Part shown: in pieces, positions 1 through 5,919 of the stretch
Layout: every line of letters starts with the position of its first letter
How positions within the stretch are numbered: the first letter of the stretch is position 1
NCBI GenBank assembly: GCA_013298375.1
Contig: JAAFHM010000132.1
Span: forward strand, 1 to 10,744
Direction: 5' to 3'
DNA length: 10,744 nucleotides
Origin: Ignavibacteria bacterium
GTDB taxonomy: Bacteria > Bacteroidota > Ignavibacteria > Kapaibacteriales > UBA4661
Made by a program: the position numbers and the translations under genes
Notes under the pieces: generated by a model
Database searches by the model: none
What the model was told of the DNA's origin: nothing
The model's input: only the letters and a program-made list of their open reading frames with translations

Positions 1-50
1 AAAAAAAAAAAGCCCCTTCCCACGTTGCGGTGAGAAGGGGCTTTTTTGAA
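1..50 (-). terminator. Strong intrinsic terminator, best suited to minus-strand transcripts
   Basis: A 13-base arm at 6-18 pairs perfectly with 35-47 (AAAAAAGCCCCTT against AAGGGGCTTTTTT). A short inner CAC/GTG stem (21-23 with 30-32) closes a six-base loop. On the minus strand the GC-rich stem runs into an unbroken T tract formed by the A run at 1-11, the classic layout of a Rho-independent terminator. On the plus strand the T run is only six bases and is part of the stem, so it could also work weakly for a gene lying left of the window. It would end transcripts from the M16 peptidase gene or from the small candidate unit at 82-234. Confidence 0.9.
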
Positions 51-81
51 GTTCTGTGCAAAAGCTCTCTGCTCACCGCCG

Positions 82-147
82 TCAGGTAATGACGATGACC
101 ACAAAAATCACGAGAAGAATGTATGATGGAGAGAGCAGCATTTGCAT
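82..147 (-). CDS. Possible tiny hydrophobic peptide, 21 residues (tentative)
   Basis: An ATG at 145-147 opens a 21-codon frame ending in TGA at 82-84, about 35 bases before the terminator stem. After a short polar start (MQMLLSPSY) the rest is almost wholly hydrophobic (ILLVIFVVIVIT), so it could insert in a membrane. The same frame can be extended to an ATG at 214-216 (44 residues), but that start lies inside the spacer of the candidate promoter at 206-234. No Shine-Dalgarno is visible; the leader is A-rich. I do not recognise a family. A frame this short can arise by chance, and the alternative is that the stretch is simply the 3' untranslated region of the M16 gene. Confidence 0.2.
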   Translation of the reverse strand: MQMLLSPSYILLVIFVVIVIT

Positions 148-169
148 TGTTTTTTCAGTTTTTTTGTTT

Positions 170-196
170 GTTGATGTGTCAACGCTTGCAAAAGCG
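170..196 (-). other. Two abutting small hairpins in the candidate leader
   Basis: Two perfect five-base stems with four-base loops sit side by side and share base 183: GTTGA-TGTG-TCAAC at 170-183 and CGCTT-GCAA-AAGCG at 183-196. In the minus direction they lie just after the expected start of the candidate transcript and are followed by an A-rich stretch, so they are not terminators. They could be leader structure or an operator-like palindrome; their role is unknown. Confidence 0.3.
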
Positions 197-205
197 TGAC
201 AAAAG

Positions 206-234
206 AATTTACGCATAATTTTTGCCAAAGTCAA
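206..234 (-). promoter_or_regulatory. Candidate sigma-70-like promoter, minus strand
   Basis: Read on the minus strand there is TTGACT (229-234), a 17-base spacer, and TAAATT (206-211). The -35 matches five of six consensus bases and the -10 matches four of six, with ideal spacing. The start would be near 199, giving a transcript of about 165-195 bases to the terminator at 1-50. The region is AT-rich and such matches occur by chance; in Bacteroidetes proper the promoter consensus differs, which weakens the call. Confidence 0.3.
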
Positions 235-302
235 GTGTTGAAATAATTCATCTGAAGCAGCCGCATGAAAAAGGGAGAAAAAACGGTGAAACAAGCATCT
301 AA

Positions 303-1610
303 TCACGCCTCCGGCGTAACGCAGACGGTGTGCCAATCCTGCTCCCGCAAGTACGTCTGCGACAGGTGAAGAATATCACTTTCTTGCACCCTTTCGATAG
401 CAGCGACTTTTTCTTCCACACTTTCAAATCGCCCCAAGTATAATTCGCTTTTTGCTAAGAGCGTCATTCGCCCGGAAAGACTCTCCAAACCCATTATCAG
501 GCTTGATTTAAGCTGCTCTTTGGCGCGACGTAATTCTGTCTTGCTGACGGGTTTTTCTAATATCAAGCGAAGTTCTTTTTGAATCAATCCCGATACTTTT
601 TCGCGTTGAACGCCCTCGAATCCCGCATAAACACTAAAAATGACGCTCTCCCGTATTTCGCTCAATGCCGAATAAATACTATAACACAAGCCATGTTTTT
701 CCCGCACGACCTGATTCAACCGCGAACTCATGCCGTCGCCGAGAATAATACTGAGCGCCGAAAGGGTGTAATAATCGTGGTCGGACATCTTCGGAATAAG
801 CGCTGCCAGCGAAAGGTGCATTTGCTGCGTTGGCATAGACGTTTCGCGGACAGAGGCTGTACGGCGCTTTGGTGCTTGGATTGAGCGCAAGGGCTTTGGT
901 GCGGGGCGGCTTTCGGCAAAGAGCGTTTCGACGCTGCGCACAAGACTTTCATGGTCAATATTGCCCGAAGCAGCAATAATGATGCGGTCTGCGGTATAGT
1001 GCCGCGCATGAAAAGCCGCAAGGTCGTCTTTTGTCATCACGCTCAATGTCTCGGCAGTGCCGCTTATCGGATGCGCGTAAGGGTGCGCCTTTTTGCTTGT
1101 GCCAAAGAGCAGTTCGTCCAAATAATCGTTAATCATTTCCTCCGGCTCGTCTTCCAGCGATTTTATTTCTTCGATAATGATATTTCGCTCTTTTTCCACA
1201 TCCGCCTCGCGGAACATCGGATAGACACACATATCCGCCAAAAGCTCTAAAGAGCGCGTAAAATGGGCATCGAGCGCTCTCGAATAATAACACGTATGGT
1301 CTTTCGTCGTAAAAGCATTCAGGTAGCCGCCCACCGATTCCATTGCATTGGCAATCTGCAACGATGAGCGTTTGCGCTGCGGCGAGGATGTTCCGCGAAA
1401 AACCAGATGCTCAATAAAGTGCGTCATGCCGTATTCCTGCGGCTCTTCGTCGCAAGAACCAACGTCAATCCACGCACCCAACGCAAAGGATTGCGCCGAA
1501 GGCACATTCTCGCTGACAACACGCAGACCGCTTGGAAGCGTTGTTTTTTGCGGCGATGCGAGCGATGAGGTTGAAATTGGCTTGGTTGCTGTACTTGAAC
1601 GATATTTCAT
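303..1610 (-). CDS. M16 family zinc metallopeptidase (insulinase/pitrilysin type, M16B)
   Basis: A 435-residue zinc protease related to the bacterial processing-peptidase-like proteins (B. subtilis MlpA/YmxG group) and to mitochondrial processing peptidase beta. The inverted zinc motif HxxEH is intact at residues 64-68 (HFIEH), with the downstream glutamate ligand in the ERNIIIEEIK segment (E147 or E148). The C-terminal half keeps the conserved Arg/Tyr pair seven residues apart in VREKHGLCY (R303, Y310), so both halves of the two-domain fold appear functional. No signal peptide or membrane segment is seen, so it is probably cytoplasmic. I chose the ATG at 1608-1610; an in-frame TTG at 1629-1631 would add seven residues but is less likely. 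The substrate cannot be told from sequence. The gene diverges from queA with only 28 bases between the starts. Confidence 0.93.
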   Translation of the reverse strand: MKYRSSTATKPISTSSLASPQKTTLPSGLRVVSENVPSAQSFALGAWIDVGSCDEEPQEYGMTHFIEHLVFRGTSSPQRKRSSLQIANAMESVGGYLNAFTTKDHTCYYSRALDAHFTRSLELLADMCVYPMFREADVEKERNIIIEEIKSLEDEPEEMINDYLDELLFGTSKKAHPYAHPISGTAETLSVMTKDDLAAFHARHYTADRIIIAASGNIDHESLVRSVETLFAESRPAPKPLRSIQAPKRRTASVRETSMPTQQMHLSLAALIPKMSDHDYYTLSALSIILGDGMSSRLNQVVREKHGLCYSIYSALSEIRESVIFSVYAGFEGVQREKVSGLIQKELRLILEKPVSKTELRRAKEQLKSSLIMGLESLSGRMTLLAKSELYLGRFESVEEKVAAIERVQESDILHLSQTYLREQDWHTVCVTPEA

Positions 1611-1621
1611 AGATATTTTTG
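1595..1621 (+). promoter_or_regulatory. Weak candidate Bacteroidetes-type promoter for queA
   Basis: TATTTTTG at 1614-1621 fits the Bacteroidetes -7 consensus TAnnTTTG, with a TTG at 1595-1597 sixteen bases upstream, slightly short of the usual spacing. It would overlap the first codons of the divergent M16 gene and start transcription very close to the queA ATG. The AT-richness of the region makes a chance match quite possible, and the lineage's sigma factor preference is not known. Confidence 0.2.
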
Positions 1622-1638
1622 TAAGGAACAATCAAAAA

Positions 1639-2973
1639 ATGCAAGACCAACAACATACAGAAAAATTCCCGTTCATCCCAATAATTCCCATTGCGGACTA
1701 CTCCTACACGCTTCCGGCAGACCGCATTGCGGCGTACCCGCTTGCCGAGCGTGACAACAGCAAACTGCTTGTGGCAAGAATGAACAAGGGCGACAATGGA
1801 GATGCCACGCCGCATATCCGCCACACCACCTTCCGCCATCTTGCCGAGGAAATCCCTGCAACGGCGCTGCTTATCGCCAATGACAGCCGTGTGATAGCGG
1901 CACGAATCTATATGCAGAAATCCACCGGCGGCACAGTTGAGGTACTGTGCCTTCAGCCCATTGCGCCATCGCCAGACCCCGCATTAACACTGCAAACAAC
2001 GAAATCCTGCCGTTGGCAATGTATGGTCGGCGGGCGAAACATTAAAGCAGGTGATGTGTTGATCGGTTCGTTAGAAACGCCCTCTTCCGGCGCATTCACT
2101 CTCAAGGCAACAATTCTCACGAAAGATAGTGCCGAGGCGCTTATTGAATTTGCATGGCAACCGGAAAACGTCATATTTGCTGACATTTTGGAGGTATTCG
2201 GACATATCCCGCTTCCGCCTTACATCAAGCGCGAGGACGAAGCCGCCGACAAAGAGCGGTATCAGACCGTCTATGCTGCCCACAACGGCTCTGTGGCTGC
2301 CCCCACAGCAGGACTGCATTTCACGGAGCGCGTTTTAGAGGACTTGCGGGCAAAAGGGGTAAGCCGAGCGCATTTGACATTACACGTTGGCGCAGGAACA
2401 TTTCGGCAAATGAGTGGCGACGGGGCGCATGAACACGTCATGCACGAAGAGCGTACTTATGTCCCTCAAGAAGTCCTTGCTGAGATTGCGGCACAGCTTT
2501 TGCGGCATGAACGCGGCGAAGCTGCGCCTATCGTCGCTGTCGGCACAACGTCCATGCGGACGCTGGAATCGCTGTATTGGTGGGGGGTGCGGCTGCTCGC
2601 GTCAGATGGCGATGCCCACGAGCGCGACACCTTGGCAATCCACCAATGGGACGCTTTCCGGCTTCGGCACTTGCTTGGCGAGAATCTTCCGTTAGCAAGC
2701 GCGGCGATGTCGGCAATTCAAGAATGGCTTCGGCGCAAGCATCTGGGCGCTCTTGCGGGCGAAACACAAATGATGATTGTTCCCGGCTATCCATTTCAGA
2801 TTTGTCATGGCTTAATCACGAACTTTCATCAGCCCCAGAGTACGCTTATGCTGCTTGTGGCAGCGTTTTTAAGCGCAAAGGGTACATCACATTGGAGAAG
2901 CGTTTACGATGCAGCCTTGAGCGAGAATTATCGTTTTTTGAGCTATGGCGATTCTTCGCTTCTTTGGCGGTAA
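1639..2973 (+). CDS. queA: S-adenosylmethionine:tRNA ribosyltransferase-isomerase QueA
   Basis: QueA moves the ribosyl group of S-adenosylmethionine onto preQ1 at the tRNA wobble position to give epoxyqueuosine, the next-to-last step of queuosine synthesis. Signature blocks run in order: YTLPADRIAAYPLAERDNSK (residues 23-42), IANDSRVIAARI (79-90), GHIPLPPYIKRED (188-200), RYQTVYAAHNGSVAAPTAGL then HFTE (207-230), LTLHVGAGTFR (246-256), VGTTSMRTLES (301-311), LITNFHQPQSTLMLLVAAF (392-410) and SYGDSSLL (435-442). At 444 residues it is longer than E. coli QueA (about 356); much of the excess lies between residues 311 and 380, a feature I associate with Bacteroidetes-type QueA. The start is the ATG at 1639, preceded by AAGGA at 1623-1627; the open frame extends further upstream, but that part is the antisense of the M16 gene. 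No other queuosine gene is nearby. Confidence 0.96.
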   Translation: MQDQQHTEKFPFIPIIPIADYSYTLPADRIAAYPLAERDNSKLLVARMNKGDNGDATPHIRHTTFRHLAEEIPATALLIANDSRVIAARIYMQKSTGGTVEVLCLQPIAPSPDPALTLQTTKSCRWQCMVGGRNIKAGDVLIGSLETPSSGAFTLKATILTKDSAEALIEFAWQPENVIFADILEVFGHIPLPPYIKREDEAADKERYQTVYAAHNGSVAAPTAGLHFTERVLEDLRAKGVSRAHLTLHVGAGTFRQMSGDGAHEHVMHEERTYVPQEVLAEIAAQLLRHERGEAAPIVAVGTTSMRTLESLYWWGVRLLASDGDAHERDTLAIHQWDAFRLRHLLGENLPLASAAMSAIQEWLRRKHLGALAGETQMMIVPGYPFQICHGLITNFHQPQSTLMLLVAAFLSAKGTSHWRSVYDAALSENYRFLSYGDSSLLWR

Positions 2974-2990
2974 CTGGTCGCTTCTCAAAG

Positions 2991-3075
2991 AATTATCCAC
3001 GAATCACACGAATCCTCACGAATCGGAAGGTTTGAGTAGATAATTTTTCAAAAAGATTGTTCTTGATTCGTGGAT
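2991..3075. repeat. CACGAATC direct repeats with a distal inverted copy
   Basis: CACGAATC occurs three times in direct orientation at 2998-3005, 3007-3014 and 3017-3024 (steps of 9 and 10 bases), and once inverted as GATTCGTG at 3065-3072. The first copy is part of a perfect 12-base inverted repeat: ATCCACGAATCA at 2995-3006 against its reverse complement at 3064-3075. A smaller pair, AATTATC at 2991-2997 and GATAATT at 3039-3045, is nested around it. The unit lies just after the queA stop. It looks like a dispersed intergenic repeat; whether other copies exist cannot be seen from this window. Confidence 0.75.
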
Positions 3076-3243
3076 GTTTTGGCGGCATACCTTTCTCGTT
3101 ACATTTGGCGTTTATAGCAAGATTTTCACAATAAAATCACTTCGTGCGTAATTTTGTTTTCCGCGCTCTGAAAATTTTATAGTTTTGCGCCGTCTTCCTG
3201 TTGTTTTTTGATGTAAGTATTCATGTCAATTGAACGCTGTCGT

Positions 3244-3353
3244 ATTCGCCCCCTTGATAAAGGGGGAACGGGGGATTAAACGGTTAAATACCGCATTAAA
3301 CCAACCGTTGTACGCAGCAAATCCCCCGTTCCCCCTTTATCAAGGGGGCGAAT
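3244..3353. repeat. Perfect 34-bp inverted repeat with nested hairpins (MITE- or REP-like)
   Basis: The arms 3244-3277 and 3320-3353 are exact reverse complements, separated by 42 bases. Each arm is itself foldable: CCCCCTT at 3249-3255 pairs with AAGGGGG at 3260-3266 around a four-base loop, and the right arm repeats this. Inside the spacer AACGGTT (3279-3285) pairs with AACCGTT (3303-3309). The element could thus form one long hairpin or a cluster of small ones. No T tract follows either side, so it is not a standard terminator, and no obvious target-site duplication flanks the arms. It contains no gene. A non-autonomous mobile element or a paired REP-like unit is the best guess. Confidence 0.88.
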
Positions 3354-3461
3354 GAGTGAAGTCATTACGAGACCTGAGTAATTACGCCTTTTTGAAAACA
3401 ACACCAAGCACAACACTATCAATCAACTCAGAGGTTTCATTTGATCTAAACTGCCACAACC

Positions 3462-3932
3462 ATGCGTATCACCGACGTTTTGAACACCTCTTCGGTGGCT
3501 GTCCACCAACATCTGCCCACAAAAAATGATGCCTTGCATTTTATGGTTGATATGCTGCGCGAGCGCGGCGGTATCGCCGATGTGGACAAGGTGGAAGCGC
3601 TTATTTTAGAGCGCGAAAATATTATGTCCACCGGAGTCGGCAAAGGCTTCGCGTTCCCACACGCCAAGACCGATGCAGTTGTGCAGCCTGTGGGAGCATT
3701 GATTACGCTGGATGAACCCGTCGAATATCAAGCCCTCGACAATAAACCCGTCAATATTATTTTCATGCTTTTGGGGCAAGAAAGCGCCGTCGGGACGCAT
3801 TTGCGCTTGCTTTCGCGTGTTTCGCGTTTGATGAATAGCGATGATTTTCGTGAACGGCTCTTAAATGCGGCTTCCCCCGCCGAAGCGCTGGCAATTATTG
3901 GCGAAGAAGAAATGCAAAAATTAGATATGTAA
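3462..3932 (+). CDS. Stand-alone PTS EIIA type-2 domain protein (fructose/nitrogen type, PtsN-like)
   Basis: A 156-residue single-domain protein of the phosphotransferase EIIA family that includes EIIA-Ntr (PtsN) and the fructose/mannitol EIIA domains. The phosphoryl-accepting histidine is H67 in GKGFAFPHAKT, the usual [FI]PHxK setting, preceded by the conserved ERENIMSTGVG block (50-60). The second conserved histidine is H113 in GTHLRLLSRVSRL. The length covers the whole family domain and nothing more, with no membrane or EIIB part, which favours a regulatory role over sugar transport. No EI, HPr or permease gene is in the window, so its phosphate donor is unknown. Start is the ATG at 3462; no clear Shine-Dalgarno. 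The next gene begins 53 bases after its stop. Confidence 0.92.
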   Translation: MRITDVLNTSSVAVHQHLPTKNDALHFMVDMLRERGGIADVDKVEALILERENIMSTGVGKGFAFPHAKTDAVVQPVGALITLDEPVEYQALDNKPVNIIFMLLGQESAVGTHLRLLSRVSRLMNSDDFRERLLNAASPAEALAIIGEEEMQKLDM

Positions 3933-3985
3933 CCTCGGCATTGCGCGATAGACACTATCCGACAAGGCTTGAAAACCGCACCATT

Positions 3986-4882
3986 ATGGACTTCCTCCGC
4001 AATCACGCTGCAAAAATTGCTATTGCCGTTGTAACGCTTTTTGTTGTTTTGCTTTTGGGCGAACAACTCATGGTTAATCGTTCTCGTCGCATGAATACCG
4101 ATTCTGCACCATCCGAAACCGCCTCGCAAGCGTCAAATACTGGGGCAAACAATACCGCACCTCCACCACCCCAAGAGACCATTCCAACCTACACCGTCGA
4201 GGTGCTGCGCACTATCCCGCACAATACGGGCGCATTCACCCAGGGACTGGCATTCGATAACGGTGATTTGTATGAGAGTACGGGGCAATACGGCTCGTCC
4301 TCGCTCCGCAAACTTGACCCGCAATCGGGCAAGGTGTTGAAAAAAGCGCTTGTTGACGCTGCGTATTTCGCTGAAGGCATGGTTGTTGTTGGCGGGAAGG
4401 CGTATCAACTCACGTGGCAAGGAGGCATCGGGTTTATTTACGACGTGCAATCATTTCGACAATTACGCACCTTCAGCTATTTCGGCGAAGGATGGGGCTT
4501 GACCTTTGACGGCGAACATCTGATAATGAGCGACGGCACGAGTAATCTTCGCATTCTTGACCGCGATTCTCTCCTCATTCGCAGAATGCTAACCGTGACA
4601 GACAACGGCATTCCCGTGAAAAATTTGAACGAGTTGGAAGTAGTCAAAGGCGAGATTTGGGCAAATGTCTGGCAAACAGACTCCATAGCCCGCATCAATC
4701 CTCAAACGGGTAAAGTTGTCGGCTGGATAGATTGCGCAGGCTTGCTTACGCCGGAAGAGCGCACAAATGCTGATGTTTTGAATGGCATCGCCTACGACAC
4801 AAAGCGTGATGTTCTTTTGCTCACGGGAAAAAATTGGTCGAAAATGTTTGAAGTGCGCGTGAAGATAAAGGAAAAAATGTAG
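3986..4882 (+). CDS. Glutaminyl-peptide cyclotransferase, plant/bacterial (papaya) type, membrane-anchored
   Basis: This enzyme turns N-terminal glutamine of proteins or peptides into pyroglutamate. The 298-residue product has a single hydrophobic segment near residues 10-25, with no lipobox cysteine, then a Ser/Thr/Ala/Pro-rich linker (36-65) and a five-bladed propeller domain (68-292), so it is likely tethered on the periplasmic face. Family blocks are clear: AFTQGLAF, LYESTGQYGSSSLRK, QLTWQ, GEGWGLTFDG, LIMSDGT, LNELE, ANVWQTDSIARINPQTGKV, LNGIAYD and LLTGKNW. The residues I recall as the active-site set of the Xanthomonas enzyme (F22, Q24, E69, N155, W169, K225) map by order and spacing to F84, Q86, E130, N215, W229 and K282, all present. 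I chose ATG 3986; the frame also has an upstream TTG at 3941, a less likely start. Confidence 0.93.
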   Translation: MDFLRNHAAKIAIAVVTLFVVLLLGEQLMVNRSRRMNTDSAPSETASQASNTGANNTAPPPPQETIPTYTVEVLRTIPHNTGAFTQGLAFDNGDLYESTGQYGSSSLRKLDPQSGKVLKKALVDAAYFAEGMVVVGGKAYQLTWQGGIGFIYDVQSFRQLRTFSYFGEGWGLTFDGEHLIMSDGTSNLRILDRDSLLIRRMLTVTDNGIPVKNLNELEVVKGEIWANVWQTDSIARINPQTGKVVGWIDCAGLLTPEERTNADVLNGIAYDTKRDVLLLTGKNWSKMFEVRVKIKEKM

Positions 4883-4992
4883 TTTTGTAGTTGTTCGTTT
4901 GGCTATTCAAACAATGAGCAACAAAACAAAAACCGACAAAGCCCACCCTGTTTTTGCAAATACGTGTTTGCAACCCATTTTCCGACACAATC

Positions 4993-5895
4993 ATGACCGA
5001 AACAGCAACAAATGGCAACGTCTCAGCAGAGCCGCCGCCGACGACGACACCGACGACGATACCTGAAGGCAAGGTAATTCCATGCTTGGACAAAGGTTTT
5101 GTACGCTTGGTTGATTCGATGGGTTCGGATGCTGCCATTGTTCAGGCGGCGCGTGTTTCCTACGGTGCTGGCACAAAAAAAGTCAGCGAAGACCGGGGAC
5201 TCATTCGGTATTTGATGCGCCACGCCCATACGACACCGTTTGAAATGGTGGAGTTCAAATTCCACGTCAAACTGCCAATTTTTGTTGCGCGGCAGTGGAT
5301 TCGCCATCGCACGGCGAATGTTAACGAATATAGCGGTCGGTATTCGGTGATGCAAGATGAGTTTTATGTGCCGGAAGCCTTCCAAGTCCGCCCGCAAAGC
5401 CTGAATAACAAGCAAGGACGAGCCGATGAGACATTTTCCGCAGCAGAATCGAACGAGATTATTGGGCTTTTGCAGCACGGACAGGAGCGGGCTTACGATG
5501 ATTACGAAGCGCTCTTAGAGAAAAATTTTGCCCGCGAACTTGCCCGCATCAATCTCCCCGTTTCGCAATACACAGAATGGTACTGGAAAATTGATTTGCA
5601 TAATTTATTTCATTTCCTCCGCCTCCGCATGGATGCTCACGCGCAGTACGAAATCCGTGTTTATGCCGATGCGATGGCGCAAATAGTCCGCGAGATTGTG
5701 CCGATGGCATATCAAGCCTTCGAGGATTATGCCCTGAACGCCGTGCGATTGACTGCCCCGGAGTTGCAAGCGATGAAGCGCCTTCTGGCAAATACCGATA
5801 CGGATATTTTGACGGATGAAGCACTCGCCGAATCGGGTTTGTCGAAGCGTGAGATGGAAGAATTTCGCGTGAAGTTGCGCCAGATGCAGCCGTAA
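4993..5895 (+). CDS. thyX: Flavin-dependent thymidylate synthase ThyX
   Basis: ThyX makes dTMP from dUMP using methylene-tetrahydrofolate, FAD and NADPH, replacing ThyA. The diagnostic RHRx7S motif is intact: RHRTANVNEYS at residues 104-114, followed by GRYSVM. Other family blocks are DKGFVRLVDSMGSDAAIVQAARVSYG (given here in part: DSMGSDAAIVQAARVSYG, 41-58), HTTPFEMVEFKFHVKLPIFV (79-98), LPVSQYTEWYWKIDLHNLFH (188-207) and LRMDAHAQYEIR (211-222). The product is 300 residues, in the upper range for the family. Residues 1-26 are a Thr/Pro-rich extension outside the catalytic core. I chose ATG 4993; an in-frame ATG at 4954 would add 13 residues. No Shine-Dalgarno is evident. The next gene starts 24 bases after the stop, suggesting cotranscription. 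Confidence 0.97.
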   Translation: MTETATNGNVSAEPPPTTTPTTIPEGKVIPCLDKGFVRLVDSMGSDAAIVQAARVSYGAGTKKVSEDRGLIRYLMRHAHTTPFEMVEFKFHVKLPIFVARQWIRHRTANVNEYSGRYSVMQDEFYVPEAFQVRPQSLNNKQGRADETFSAAESNEIIGLLQHGQERAYDDYEALLEKNFARELARINLPVSQYTEWYWKIDLHNLFHFLRLRMDAHAQYEIRVYADAMAQIVREIVPMAYQAFEDYALNAVRLTAPELQAMKRLLANTDTDILTDEALAESGLSKREMEEFRVKLRQMQP

Positions 5896-5919
5896 TTACT
5901 GTTTCACTCTCCTAACCGC

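Larger units (their letters stand above)
2974..3461. other. 488-base gap without a gene, carrying two repeat structures
   Basis: I see no convincing coding frame here. The gap begins with the CACGAATC repeat cluster (2991-3075) and later holds the 34-bp inverted repeat (3244-3353). The stretch 3076-3243 is AT-rich and shows nothing I can assign, and no clear queA terminator is present. The last 100 bases lead to the EIIA gene and contain no obvious ribosome binding site. The gap is far larger than the 20-150 bases between most neighbouring genes, which fits a place where repeats have accumulated. Confidence 0.7.

Noticed and set aside
2993..3001. TTATCCACG, close to a DnaA box (TTATCCACA)
   Set aside because: It has one mismatch, is part of the CACGAATC repeat, and there is no dnaA, dnaN or clustered box set nearby, so an origin is not supported.
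2577..3035. 152-residue open frame overlapping the 3' part of queA
   Set aside because: It is a shifted-frame shadow of queA with no recognisable motif, running on into the repeat cluster.
3180..3187. TAGTTTTG as a Bacteroidetes-type -7 element for the EIIA gene
   Set aside because: A TTTG at 3153-3156 gives a long 23-base spacing and the start would be about 270 bases from the gene with the inverted repeat in between; too weak to list.
3244..3353. Reading the inverted repeat as a queA terminator or a CRISPR fragment
   Set aside because: No T tract follows either arm, it lies about 270 bases after queA, and there are only two inverted copies instead of spaced direct repeats.
3941..3985. Upstream TTG start for the glutaminyl cyclase
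   Set aside because: It would add 15 polar residues before an otherwise normal N-terminal anchor; ATG 3986 starts directly before the anchor.
4880..4887. TAGTTTTG as a promoter element for thyX
   Set aside because: No TTG at suitable spacing upstream; the nearest is 29 bases away, so the match is likely chance.
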